DNA of 64,000 bases, taken from the NCBI RefSeq assembly GCF_020166415.1, contig NZ_JAIQXV010000003.1, positions 1-64,000 of the forward strand. The letters run 5' to 3'. The stretch is from Deinococcus multiflagellatus. Lineage in GTDB: Bacteria; Deinococcota; Deinococci; Deinococcales; Deinococcaceae. A model generated the notes under the pieces. The model searched no databases and was not told the DNA's origin. It worked only from the letters and a program-made list of their open reading frames with translations. The position numbers and the translations under genes were made by a program. Shown here piece after piece: positions 48,899-58,109 of this stretch; position 1 is the stretch's first letter, and each line of letters starts with the position of its first letter.

Positions 48899-49422
48899 CA
48901 CGCGGCACAGTCTGACTGCCCGCCGTCTGGGCGCCGCCCCCAGAAAGCAGCAGACCGAAAGGTGGAGGGTGGAAGGGTCCAGAGTGCGCCGTCACCCAGC
49001 GGCGGCCTGTTCAATCCCAGGGGCGAACAGTGGCCCCTCAATGCCGCTCGCCTCGGCAAGCCTTTGGAGAGTTCTAGAGCAGATGACCTAAAGATGATGT
49101 TGGGTCTCGACCCGCTCCCCTCGTGGGACTCGAAGAGCGGCGCCGCAGCGAGGGGAGAGGGGTCTCTGGTCAACCGCTCTAAAAATCTGCGCAGCGTCGC
49201 TCGCCAAACACGCTGTTTCAGCCCGTCCCCCCTTACGGGAGACTCGCAGAGCTGCCCCGCGCAGGCTGAGAGGAGGGCACAGGCCAAGCGTTCCAGACGA
49301 CGTTTCCGCCCTCTCACCTCATCAGGCTTGAAAACGTTTCGCCTCCTTGCTCAGAGGTTTTGATGGTATTGACCTGGGGTCCCTCTACCTTCTGCGGTCC
49401 GTTCAGGCCGGGGCCCTTACCC
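48899..49422. other. Gene-free region with stem-loops
   Basis: 524 bp between two minus-strand genes. GC-rich stem-loops such as CTCCCCTCG with CGAGGGGAG near 49115-49163 and CCTTACGGGAG near 49230, plus lower-GC stretches such as TCTAGAGCAGATGACC, suggest a decayed element or repeat. Open frames look like noise. Confidence 0.45.
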
Positions 49423-49731
49423 TTACCAGCTGTCCTCGTCCCAGTCGTCGCGTTTGTTCTCCCGCCGCTCCCGGCGGCGCTCTTCCTTGCCGTTCTTGCG
49501 CTTGGGGCGGGGGGGCAGGGACAGCACATAGGGCCGCTCGGGCTGGCAGGGGGCCGGAACCTCGCCCAGCGTCTCGCCGGGGTCGGCGGTGCGGAGGTTG
49601 CCGGCCACATGCAGGTGGCGCTCGCCGCAGTAGGGGCAGCTGTCCACCACCCAGAACATCACGCGGGTGCCCGGCATGTCGCGCAGGGTCACGAACGCGG
49701 GTTGTGGGGAACGCCGATCCTTCTTGGCCAC
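49423..49731 (-). CDS. Small zinc-ribbon-like basic protein, 102 aa
   Basis: The N-terminal half has CPYCGERH, a CxxC-x-x-H zinc-binding knuckle after a beta strand (VMFWVVDS); a lone later Cys (VPAPCQPE) may be a fourth ligand. The C terminus is strongly charged (KRKNGKEERRRERRENK then DDWDED), suggesting nucleic-acid or ribosome binding. Start: TAAGCT ends 6 nt before the GTG at 49731, fitting a leaderless mRNA. Unknown family. Confidence 0.7.
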   Translation of the reverse strand: MAKKDRRSPQPAFVTLRDMPGTRVMFWVVDSCPYCGERHLHVAGNLRTADPGETLGEVPAPCQPERPYVLSLPPRPKRKNGKEERRRERRENKRDDWDEDSW

Positions 49732-49831
49732 GGAGGCAGCTTACGGCCCGGCCGGGCGCGCATCTGTGGGCAAGCCCGGGTTTGGGTGGGGGAACACGCA
49801 ACGCGCTTCCCCGCTCCCCGCCCAAAGCCCT

Positions 49832-50692
49832 TTACACGTCCTCGTCGCCCTCTTTCATGTAGGTCACCACGCTGCGGCAGTGGGTCAGGCCCGCGCGGGC
49901 GTACAGGGCGCGGGCGGGCTTCATGTGGTCGTGGGCCCGCACGCGCAGGGTGCGCAGTTCCGGGCGGGTGTCGGCCTCGGCGGCGGCCAGGGCCAGCAGG
50001 GTCAGGCCGTAGCCCTGGCCGCGCTCGGCGGGGTGCACGGCCACGTAGGTCACGTCGGCGCGGGCGTCCTCGGCGTTGAATTCCAGCTCGGCAAAGCCCA
50101 CAGGTTGCTCGCCGCGCAGCAGGGCGACCAGCCGCACATCGGGGCGCGCGAAATGTTCGTCCACCTGCTCCGGGGTCCAGTTCAGGCGCTCGGCCCAGGT
50201 GTCCTCGCTGGCGCGGAACAGCTCGCGGTAGGTGGCCAGCGGCAGGTGGTGCACAATCCGGTGCCCGGCCGGCGCGCAGGCGTGCGGGGTCAGGCGCGAC
50301 AGCGGGGCGCTGTAGAAGTCGGTGGTGTGCATGGGGGCAAAGCCGGCGGCCTCCAGGGCTTCCCGCACCGGGAGGTTGTCGCGCGCGGCAAAGGCGTACA
50401 CCGGCAGGCCATCGGCCCGCTCCAGGGCGTGGCGCAGCAGCGGCCCCACCTGCCCGCCGTCGCTGATCGGTCCTTCCATCACCAGCCCGTCCCGGAAGGG
50501 CGACAGGGCGCAGTAGGCCAGCACGCCCTCCTCGTCCGCGTCCACCAAGCAGGTGCAGTCCTCGCATTCCACCTTCAGTTCGCCTTCGCTGCGCGCTTCG
50601 GGCGAGAAGACCTCGCGCTCGGGGGCGTCGTCCATCCAGTTGAGCAGCGCGAGGACATCGGGCACATCTGTGGCCAGCATGGGGCGGATCAT
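49832..50692 (-). CDS. Double-GNAT N-acetyltransferase
   Basis: 286 residues made of two GNAT-like halves. The second has the complete acetyl-CoA loop VAVHPAERGQGYGLTLLALA and a final VRAHDHMKPARALYARAGL, so it is likely active; the first half (about 1-140) keeps a GNAT shape without a clear loop. Similar to mycothiol synthase (MshD) in architecture, but no thiol cluster is nearby and the function is not assigned. GGAGG lies 8 nt before the ATG. The gene is divergent from the DUF4258 transcript. Confidence 0.85.
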   Translation of the reverse strand: MIRPMLATDVPDVLALLNWMDDAPEREVFSPEARSEGELKVECEDCTCLVDADEEGVLAYCALSPFRDGLVMEGPISDGGQVGPLLRHALERADGLPVYAFAARDNLPVREALEAAGFAPMHTTDFYSAPLSRLTPHACAPAGHRIVHHLPLATYRELFRASEDTWAERLNWTPEQVDEHFARPDVRLVALLRGEQPVGFAELEFNAEDARADVTYVAVHPAERGQGYGLTLLALAAAEADTRPELRTLRVRAHDHMKPARALYARAGLTHCRSVVTYMKEGDEDV

Positions 50693-50832
50693 GGCAGGAA
50701 CCTCCGAAGAAAAAAGGCAGAAAGAGGAGGGGCAGAACCAAGCACACTGTCGAACCAGACACAATCAGGGTAGCCACCCGCCGCCGCGCCTGTCTGCGCC
50801 GGGCCTCACGCTGCGGGGCCCGGCGTGCGTGC

Positions 50833-50932
50833 TATGCTGCGCCCATGCCCTGAACAGGGTACGACGCCCCCTTCCCCACAGACACGAACCGCGTGTTTGA
50901 GGGGCCTTTTCTTTTTGAGCCCCCTGTTCAGG
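50833..50932 (+). promoter_or_regulatory. Structured leader of DUF4258 gene
   Basis: A -10 box TATGCT (50833-50838) is followed after 6 nt by ATG CCC TGA (50845-50853), a two-codon reading frame. The same segment (50849-50859) pairs with 50922-50932 in an 11-bp long-range stem, and also forms a small hairpin CCCTGAACAGGG. A short hairpin with GGGGC at 50901 and GCCCC at 50919 flanks CTTTTCTTTTT. The main start GTG lies at 50959 after GGAGG. This looks like an attenuator or leader with alternative structures. Confidence 0.5.
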
Positions 50933-50958
50933 CGCGCTTTTCCCGGAGGTGCTTCGCC

Positions 50959-51612
<654 letters not shown>

Positions 51613-51630
51613 CAGGGCAGGCCGCACATT

Positions 51631-51665
51631 GGGCCGCCGGGTGACGCTTCATCGCCCGGCGGCCC
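51631..51665. terminator. Hairpin between convergent genes
   Basis: An 11-bp perfect stem (51631-51641 with 51655-51665) with a 13-nt loop, between the DUF4258 gene and the convergent zinc-ribbon gene. No T-run. Confidence 0.55.
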
Positions 51666-51678
51666 GCGTGGTTGCCGC

Positions 51679-52077
51679 TCAGCGCACGCTGGACATGAAC
51701 AGGTTGTAGATCGCTCCCTGCCACTCCGCCTGCCCCTGAAGCTGGAAATGCACCTCGGTCAGCAGGACTGGCTGCCCGGCCGGGTCCACGAAGCGCAGCG
51801 CGCCTTCATAACGCAGATTCAGCCAGCGTTCCACTATGGGAATGACTCTGTGTGCCGTGTCCGGCTGTTCCAAGAGGCGCCGGAAACTGGGAAAGGACAC
51901 CTGACGGCCACTGCCGGCCTTGGTGTGCCCCAGGTGGGTGGGCCGGGCCGTGGAACCACAGCCCGGGCAGGTGATGGGCAACCCCACCTGCTGCTCGTAG
52001 ATCAGCCAGGACGCATGGCAGTCCGGGCAGCTCAGGATGGCGCTGGGCTGGTCCTGTGGCAGAGGCTGGAAAGGCAC
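51679..52077 (-). CDS. Zinc-ribbon protein of unknown function, 132 aa
   Basis: Two CxxC knuckles (CPDC and CPGC, about residues 17-42) form a zinc ribbon; the rest is alpha/beta with FRRLLEQPD, VERWLNLRYEGALRFV and YNLFMSSVR. The start GTG at 52077 has TACCGT 6 nt upstream, fitting a leaderless mRNA. Function not known; zinc ribbon could bind nucleic acid or protein. It is oppositely oriented to DUF4258. Confidence 0.7.
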   Translation of the reverse strand: MPFQPLPQDQPSAILSCPDCHASWLIYEQQVGLPITCPGCGSTARPTHLGHTKAGSGRQVSFPSFRRLLEQPDTAHRVIPIVERWLNLRYEGALRFVDPAGQPVLLTEVHFQLQGQAEWQGAIYNLFMSSVR

Positions 52078-52335
52078 AGCGTTACGGTATCCGGTTCGGC
52101 CTGACCGTGGATTCCAGATTCAGTGTGGTTAGGGCAGAGCCCATGACAGCGGCTGCCAGTTCCGGCCTGGGGCCAAAAAGCGGCCCCTCAATTTCGTGGG
52201 CGCCGCTGTCCTTCCCCGACGCCCACTTTGTTCGCCTCGGAGCTATTGAGGGGAACCCCCGGGGTGGCTCTGGGCTCTGCTCTGAGTGCCATCCAGACAG
52301 GTGGCTGTCCTGGTCGCGCTCTTCGGCTGCCCCGG

Positions 52336-53520
52336 TCAGCGGCCCAGGGCCACGCGCATGCCGCGCAGTTCGTAGCCCTGCACCACCTCATTGAACGTGA
52401 CTCTGGGCGGCGAGACGAGGCGCAGGTCGCGCCACATCAGCAGGCGGCGCAGGAACACGTCGCTTTCGCGGATGGCCAGAAAGGCCCCCGGGCAGCGGTG
52501 GTGGCCGTCCCCAAAGGCCAGCACCGGGGGCTGCACGCCGCGCGGCAGCGGGCGCCCCGGGCACAGGGTCGCCGGGTCCGCGCCCGCCACGGCCGGGTCC
52601 TCGTTGGTGTCGCGGATGTTCAGGGCCAGCAGGCGGCCCGCCGGAATCACCTCGCCCCCCACCGTCAGGTCGCGCACGGTGCGGCGGTAAAGGGTGGACA
52701 CCACCGGCTCGACCCGCAGAATTTCGTGCAGCACGGCGTGGCGCTCGCGCTCGGTGCCGTGGACATAGTGCCAGCGCAGTTCGGGCTCGCGCAGCAGGTG
52801 CCACGCGGCCACCGTGATGAACTCGCGGGTGGTCACCATGCCCGCCGTGCCGTAGGTGAGGCACTCGGTCAGGATTTCCAGGTCGCTGTAGTTCTGGTCC
52901 AGCAGATGGCTGATCAGGTCGTCACGCCGCTCGCGTCGGCGCCGGGCAATGGCGGGTTTCACGTCCAGCAGGTAAAAGGCCAGCAGGTGGCGCTGGTCCA
53001 GCACCTGCTGCAGCCGCGAGGCCCCTTCGCCCCGGGGCCGGTCCCCTTCCACAAAGGTGGTCACGCGGCGGTGCAGCCCTGGCAGGGCGCTGTCGGTGAG
53101 GCCCACCACCTGCGCGGCCACGCGCACAGCCATCGTCAGGCTCAGGTCGTCCACGTTCGCCTCGCCGGTCCGGGCCAGCTGGCCCAGCAGGTCGTCGGCC
53201 AGGGCGGCAATCATGGGGTGGTAGGTCGCCACGGCGGCGGGGGTGAAGTACCGCGCGGTGTCGCGGCGCATCTCGTGGTGGGTGTCGCCCTCGGTGTACA
53301 GCACGGGTTTGTTGCGCAGCACGCTGGCGCCCTGCAACTGGTCGGCCCCGAAGCCGGCCTGCACCACATCGTCGCTGCGCAGCACCTCGCGCGCGGTCTG
53401 GAAATCGTGAATGTGGTACGCCTCGCCCTCCAGGCGCAGGGGGGCGCCGGCGCGGGGCGAGGCTGCAGGCAGGCGGGTCAGGCTGCCGTGGCCAAAGGGG
53501 CACTGGGCGGGGGTGGTCAT
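52336..53520 (-). CDS. Cytochrome P450
   Basis: 394 residues. Soluble bacterial class P450 monooxygenase. The heme-thiolate Cys343 is in [11 protein letters not shown], the ExxR pair is in [10 protein letters not shown], and the I-helix AGMVTTREF contains the Thr-Thr proton-relay region. It needs ferredoxin and reductase, which are not encoded here. The ATG overlaps the stop of the marR gene (ATGA, 53517-53520), so both are translated together and regulated from the marR promoter. Substrate unknown. Confidence 0.93.
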   Translation of the reverse strand: MTTPAQCPFGHGSLTRLPAASPRAGAPLRLEGEAYHIHDFQTAREVLRSDDVVQAGFGADQLQGASVLRNKPVLYTEGDTHHEMRRDTARYFTPAAVATYHPMIAALADDLLGQLARTGEANVDDLSLTMAVRVAAQVVGLTDSALPGLHRRVTTFVEGDRPRGEGASRLQQVLDQRHLLAFYLLDVKPAIARRRRERRDDLISHLLDQNYSDLEILTECLTYGTAGMVTTREFITVAAWHLLREPELRWHYVHGTERERHAVLHEILRVEPVVSTLYRRTVRDLTVGGEVIPAGRLLALNIRDTNEDPAVAGADPATLCPGRPLPRGVQPPVLAFGDGHHRCPGAFLAIRESDVFLRRLLMWRDLRLVSPPRVTFNEVVQGYELRGMRVALGR

Positions 53521-53978
53521 GATCGGTCCTCCGGGGAAAGGGCGGCGAGGCGTTCGAGCGCGGCCGTCACCGGGTCAAGGTCGGTGTTCAGCGTGGTCAG
53601 GGCGGGGGCGGTCACGGCCTGCACGGTCTGCATGGCGCTGGCCCAGATGGCCTGCCCCAGCGGCTCAATGTGCAGGGCGTGCGAGCGGGCGTCCCCCGGG
53701 TCGCGGCGGCGGGCAATAGCGTGCAGGTCGTCCAGGCGGCGCAGGATGCGGGCCACCTCGTAGCGGGGCACCTTCAGCTGCCGGGCCAGTTCGGCCGGGG
53801 TGATGGGCCCCGCCTGCACGTAACTGAGCGCAATGAAGGTCCGCAGGTCCAGGCTGTGCTGGCGCTCCAGCGCCGCGTGCAGCCGCGTACTCATGACCTG
53901 CCACACGCCCCAGTACGCCGCCAGAAACCGCAGCGGCTGGGCCTGCAGGTCCGGGGAAGGGGGAGGGGAAACGGACAT
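53517..53978 (-). CDS. MarR-family transcriptional regulator
   Basis: About 153 residues. A winged helix-turn-helix with [24 protein letters not shown] is flanked by helices for dimerisation. MarR proteins bind short inverted repeats and release them upon ligand binding. Two inverted repeats lie directly upstream of its ATG at 53978. It overlaps cytochrome P450 by 4 bp, so it most likely controls its own operon and senses a P450 substrate. Confidence 0.85.
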   Translation of the reverse strand: MSVSPPPSPDLQAQPLRFLAAYWGVWQVMSTRLHAALERQHSLDLRTFIALSYVQAGPITPAELARQLKVPRYEVARILRRLDDLHAIARRRDPGDARSHALHIEPLGQAIWASAMQTVQAVTAPALTTLNTDLDPVTAALERLAALSPEDRS

Positions 53979-53980
53979 GA

Positions 53981-54010
53981 TTGCATTCTGCAACTATTTC
54001 TTCAGAAGAA
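53981..54010. promoter_or_regulatory. Probable MarR operators
   Basis: TTGCATTCTGCAA (53981-53993) and TTCTTCAGAAGAA (53998-54010) are perfect 5-bp and 6-bp inverted repeats with centres 17 bp apart, located 2 and 19 nt upstream of the marR ATG. The spacing (about one and a half helical turns) fits binding of two MarR dimers. Confidence 0.6.
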
Positions 54011-54115
54011 GCTGAGAGGAGGGTGGAGACAGGGCTGGCGATTTTCGCTTCCTGGCTCAGCGGGCACGCGGCCGATCACCACACAGAGGCGTCAGCTGCG
54101 TGTGGGGCAGAGAGC

Positions 54116-54150
54116 GGGACGCGGCGGGGTTTTGGCCCCCGCCGCGTCCC
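54116..54150 (-). terminator. Terminator-like hairpin after purH
   Basis: A perfect 14-bp stem (54116-54129 with 54137-54150) with a 7-nt loop lies 14 bp after the purH stop. The minus-strand sequence after it (GCTCTCT) is not a strong U-tract. Confidence 0.6.
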
Positions 54151-54163
54151 TTTCCCGCCTGAC

Positions 54164-55729
54164 TTAGTGCCGGAAGTGGCGTGAACCCGTGAACACCATG
54201 CTCACGCCCAGTTCGTTACAGGCGGCAATCACTTCGGGGTCACGCTTGGCGCCACCGGGTTGCAGAATGGCGCGCACGCCCGCCCCGGCAGCCAGCCGCA
54301 CCACATCGTCAAAGGGGAAGAACGCCTCCGAGGCCAGGACCGAGCCCTGGGCGCGGTCGCCCGCGTTGGCCACCGCGCGCTCGGCGGCCCAGATGCGGCT
54401 GACCGCCCCGGCCCCCAGGCCCACCGTGACCCCGTCCCGGGCCAGCACCACCGCGTTGCTGCGCGCGTGCTTGACCGTGGCCCAGGCAAAGCGCAGATCC
54501 AGCCATTCCTGCTCGGTGGGTTCGCGGTTGGTGACCACCTCGGTGCACAGGTCGTCCCAGGGGCGGGTGTCGCGTTCCTGCACGGCAAAGCCGCCGGTCA
54601 GGGGCCGCACGTCCAGTCGGCTGACCCCGGCCGTGGGGCCCGCCACCAGCACACGCAGGTCCGGCTTCTTCTCGGCGAACCACGCGGCGGCCTCCGGGCT
54701 GACCTCGGGGGCGATCAGCACCTCCAGGAAGGTGCCGCGCATGGCCTGCGCGGCTTCCAGGTCCACCGGGCGGCTGAGGGCCACCACGCCGCCGAACACG
54801 CTGAGGGTATCGGCGTCCCGGGCGCGTTCCCAGGCGGTGCGGGCGCTCTGTGCCAGGGCCACGCCGCAGGGGTTGGCGTGCTTGACCGCCACGCAGGCCA
54901 CTTCGTGGCCGGGCACCGCCGCTTCCTGCTCGCTCAATTCCTGGCACAGGGCCCAGGCGGCGTCGGCGTCGGCGTAGTTGTTAAAGCTCATGGGCTTGCC
55001 GCTCAGCAGCCGCGCGTCCAGCACCGGGCCCTGCGCGGCGCCCAGGCGGTAGATCGCGCCGGGCTGGTGCGGGTTTTCGCCGTAGCGCACCTGCGCGGCG
55101 CGGGTCAGGTTCAGGGTCAGCGTCTCGGGCAGTGCGGTGGGCAGCTCATCCGACGTGCCTTCCAGATAGGCGGTAATGGCGGCGTCATACTCGCTGGTGT
55201 GGCGGTAGGCCTTGGCCGCCAGCCGCTGGCGCTCGGCTGCGCTCACCTCGTCCTGCAGGGCCACCGGGTAATCGGCCGGGTCCACCAGCACCAGCACGCC
55301 CGCGTGGTTCTTGGCCGCCGAGCGGATCATGGCAGGCCCGCCGATGTCAATGTTCTCGATCACCTCGGGGAAGGCCGCGCCGCGCGCCACCGTTTCCCGG
55401 AAGGGATAGAGGTTCACGCACACCAGATCAATGGTGCCAATCCCGTGCTGTGCCAGTTGGTCCAGGTGTCCGGGCTCGCGGCGCGCCAGGATGCCGCCGT
55501 GCACGGCCGGGTGCAGGGTCTTGACCCGGCCGTCCAGCATCTCGGGAAAGCCGGTCACGTCGCTGACCTGCCGGGCGGCAATGCCCGCCTCGACAATGCT
55601 CTGGTAGGTGCCGCCCGTGCTGAGAATTTCCCAGCCGCGCTCGGCCAGCTGGCGGGCAAATTCCACCACGCCGGTCTTGTCGCTCACGGAAAGAAGGGCG
55701 CGTTTGGGGGGGTGGGGTGTGTGGGTCAC
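54164..55729 (-). CDS. purH: Bifunctional AICAR transformylase/IMP cyclohydrolase
   Basis: 521 residues. Catalyses the last two steps of de novo purine synthesis. The N-terminal methylglyoxal-synthase-like IMP cyclohydrolase domain starts ALLSVSDKTGVVEFARQLAERG and ILSTGGT; the C-terminal transformylase has CVAVKHANPCGVA (Lys-His catalytic pair) and ILQPGGAKRDPEVI. The GTG at 55729 with GGAG 9 nt upstream fits the family length; longer readings to 55990 are low-complexity. A minus-strand TACACT near 55885 suggests a 5' leader of about 150 nt. It is alone, not in a pur cluster. Confidence 0.95.
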   Translation of the reverse strand: MTHTPHPPKRALLSVSDKTGVVEFARQLAERGWEILSTGGTYQSIVEAGIAARQVSDVTGFPEMLDGRVKTLHPAVHGGILARREPGHLDQLAQHGIGTIDLVCVNLYPFRETVARGAAFPEVIENIDIGGPAMIRSAAKNHAGVLVLVDPADYPVALQDEVSAAERQRLAAKAYRHTSEYDAAITAYLEGTSDELPTALPETLTLNLTRAAQVRYGENPHQPGAIYRLGAAQGPVLDARLLSGKPMSFNNYADADAAWALCQELSEQEAAVPGHEVACVAVKHANPCGVALAQSARTAWERARDADTLSVFGGVVALSRPVDLEAAQAMRGTFLEVLIAPEVSPEAAAWFAEKKPDLRVLVAGPTAGVSRLDVRPLTGGFAVQERDTRPWDDLCTEVVTNREPTEQEWLDLRFAWATVKHARSNAVVLARDGVTVGLGAGAVSRIWAAERAVANAGDRAQGSVLASEAFFPFDDVVRLAAGAGVRAILQPGGAKRDPEVIAACNELGVSMVFTGSRHFRH

Positions 55730-56023
55730 AGTGCTCTCCAGGGCTGCAGGCCCCGCCCCGGCGCCGGGGGGGCCAGAACGGGCTTCAGAGGGTGACCCAG
55801 GCGCGCGATCAGGAGTGGGGTGTGGGGGCTTCCCCGTGGTCTGTCCACGTTCTGCGCCAGTCGCCCCCAACGCTTCAGCGGGTAGTGTAACGCGCCCCCC
55901 AGGCGGGGGCGCTCCGCAGTGCTGGACAGGGCGGCCAGAACAGCGCGGGCGTGGGGGAAGGCTCAACCGGACGCCCACACCCCGGGGCACAGGAGGGTGT
56001 GGGCGCTGCAGCTCAGGTCCAGT
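55730..56023. other. Leader and promoter region of purH
   Basis: 294 bp between purH and an upstream gene, both on the minus strand. TACACT on the minus strand near 55885 may be the promoter. I could not identify a known purine riboswitch. Confidence 0.4.
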
Positions 56024-56578
56024 TCAGTTGCTGTTGCCGCTGCCGTCTGGGGCCGGGGCCGACAGGGGGGTGGGGGCCGGCGCCGCCTCGGTGCCCCCCA
56101 GCAGGCGGCGCAGTTCTTCGATCACCGCGCGTTCGCGCTCGCTGACCTGCTCGCCGCCAATGCCCAGAAACCCGCCTTCCTTGGCGGCCAGGGCCACCTG
56201 CTCGGCCACGCTCAGCAGCAGGTGCCGGTAGGCGGCGGCGTCTTCGGGGCTGGTCTTGGCGCTCACCAGCCACGCGGCCTGCCGCACGCCCTGCAGGCTC
56301 TGCTCACGGGCCTCGTCCATGTTCCGCGCCCGCTCCTGCCGGGGCACGGTGCCTGGGTCCGGCGGCGTGCCCAGCAGGTCAGCGGCCATGGCTTCGAGCA
56401 GCGGGGTGCGCCCGGCAGCGCTGAGGCCCTGGCGCACGGCCAGCCCCAGGGCTTGTCCTTCGGCCAGCAGTCCGGTCACGCCGCTGGGGCTGGCGGCCAT
56501 CACGGCGGCGCCCGCCCGGCCGGGGCCGTTCATCACGGTGAACCATTCTTCGCCCGAGAACTTGTCCTTGAGGCTCAT
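56024..56578 (-). CDS. Hypothetical helical protein, 184 aa
   Basis: I do not recognise the family. It is mostly helical: MSLKDKFSGEEWFTVM, AAASPSGVTGLLAEGQAL, ARNMDEAREQSLQGV, AAYRHLLLSVAEQVALAAKEGG, then ERERAVIEELRRLLGG and a Pro/Ala/Ser-rich disordered tail. No signal or membrane segment. TAGGCT ends 7 nt before the ATG (leaderless). Part of the Deinococcus-type hypotheticals; the HxlR and small membrane genes follow upstream on the same strand. Confidence 0.65.
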   Translation of the reverse strand: MSLKDKFSGEEWFTVMNGPGRAGAAVMAASPSGVTGLLAEGQALGLAVRQGLSAAGRTPLLEAMAADLLGTPPDPGTVPRQERARNMDEAREQSLQGVRQAAWLVSAKTSPEDAAAYRHLLLSVAEQVALAAKEGGFLGIGGEQVSERERAVIEELRRLLGGTEAAPAPTPLSAPAPDGSGNSN

Positions 56579-56621
56579 GGGGCTCAGCCTACGCGGCCCC
56601 GCCCTGGGCGGGCTTGGGCGT

Positions 56622-56855
56622 TTATTGACCTTCCCGGGGTTTCATGCCGCTCAGGTCAAAGCGCACGGGTTCGGTGTCTTCGGGCACGGGGCGTTCATCG
56701 GCGGCCAGACCATGGCCGCCGAACATGCCCTGGGCGCTCAGGCCCTGGCCCATGGGGTCGCCGCGCTGCTCGTCCGGCCGGACCAGAGGTTTGATGCGAA
56801 AGGCCAGCACGATCAGGGCGGTGGGCAGCACGAGGAACAGCAGAACGCCGGTCAT
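56622..56855 (-). CDS. Small single-helix membrane protein, 77 aa
   Basis: One membrane helix near the N terminus (about 2-20, TGVLLFLVLPTALIVLAF) is followed by a soluble, mixed-charge tail. GGAGG lies 4 nt before the ATG at 56855. Function unknown. It ends about 40 bp before the gene for the 184-aa protein; both may be co-transcribed. Confidence 0.6.
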   Translation of the reverse strand: MTGVLLFLVLPTALIVLAFRIKPLVRPDEQRGDPMGQGLSAQGMFGGHGLAADERPVPEDTEPVRFDLSGMKPREGQ

Positions 56856-56948
56856 AGAACCTCCGGGGGGCAGGTGACCCTGCACACCCATGAAAAGGGC
56901 GCGCTGGCCCAAGGAGAGGAGACAACGCGCCGGACAAGGAGGGGCCCC

Positions 56949-57302
<354 letters not shown>

Positions 57303-57355
57303 GCCCAGAGTGTACACAGATGCTGCTGATCAAATCATGACGGAACACACACCGC

Positions 57356-57384
57356 TTGACATTTCAAAGCAGTGGGGATAACCT
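57356..57384 (+). promoter_or_regulatory. Consensus promoter of nitroreductase
   Basis: TTGACA (57356-57361) and TAACCT (57379-57384) are separated by 17 bp, and the ATG is 6 nt beyond the -10. It is the best -35/-10 pair in the window. The divergent hxlR promoter lies opposite, and the palindrome GTGTACAC (57310-57317) overlaps it and may be an HxlR operator. Confidence 0.75.
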
Positions 57385-57390
57385 CCCAGC

Positions 57391-58011
57391 ATGACCGCGA
57401 TTGCCACCAAACCCCTGACCGTCACCGAAGCCATCGAAACCCGGCGCAGCATCCGCAAGTACGTGCAGGAGCCCATGAACCAGGACGACCTGCGCGAAAT
57501 CCTGCGCCTCGCCAGCCTCGCGCCCAGCGCCTGGAACGCCCAGACGTGGCGCTTTGCCGTGGTGCAGGACCCCGCCGTCAAGGCGCAGCTGCAGGAAGCC
57601 GCCTACGGTCAGGGCCAGGTGACGAACGCGCCCGCCGTGATCGTGGTGTACAGCGACATGGAAGACACCCTGCAGACTGTGGAAGACACCGCCCACCCCG
57701 GCATGGGCGAAGCGGGCCGCACCGGCCAGCGCACCACCTTTGACCGCGTGTTCGGCAGCCAGGACGTGGCCCAGCGCGGCCAGTGGGGGCTGAGCCAGGC
57801 CAACATCGCTTTCGGCTTTCTGATGGTCGCCGCCCGCGGCCTGGGCTACGACACCGTGCCTATGCTGGGCTTCCAGCCTGAGAAGGTCAAGGAAATCCTG
57901 GGCCTGCCCGAGCACGTGCAGTTTGCTGGCCTGCTGCCCATCGGCAAGCGCGCCGAGGACGGCTTCCCCCACCACCGCCACAGCGTCGAGCGCCTGACCA
58001 AGTTCTACTGA
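57391..58011 (+). CDS. Nitroreductase (FMN-dependent)
   Basis: 206 residues. The nitroreductase fold is evident: [33 protein letters not shown] and [20 protein letters not shown]. It likely reduces quinones or nitro compounds with NAD(P)H. It is opposite the HxlR-type regulator, so it is probably its target. The transcript begins right at the ATG. The next gene, an oxidoreductase, starts 98 bp downstream. Confidence 0.9.
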   Translation: MTAIATKPLTVTEAIETRRSIRKYVQEPMNQDDLREILRLASLAPSAWNAQTWRFAVVQDPAVKAQLQEAAYGQGQVTNAPAVIVVYSDMEDTLQTVEDTAHPGMGEAGRTGQRTTFDRVFGSQDVAQRGQWGLSQANIAFGFLMVAARGLGYDTVPMLGFQPEKVKEILGLPEHVQFAGLLPIGKRAEDGFPHHRHSVERLTKFY

Positions 58012-58109
58012 GACTGGCCAGGAGGTCCGGGCCCGCGCGCGCGGGCGCCTCTCGGGCAGTAACAGCCCGTCCCCACACCCGGGGGCGGGTTTTGCCGTTT
58101 GCTGAAGGC

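Noticed and set aside
50893..50958. Extended N terminus of the DUF4258 protein
   Set aside because: The in-frame reading passes through the structured leader; GGAGG before the GTG at 50959 marks the start.
55730..55890. Purine riboswitch in the purH leader
   Set aside because: No recognisable aptamer core could be fitted by eye; only a promoter-like TACACT is visible.
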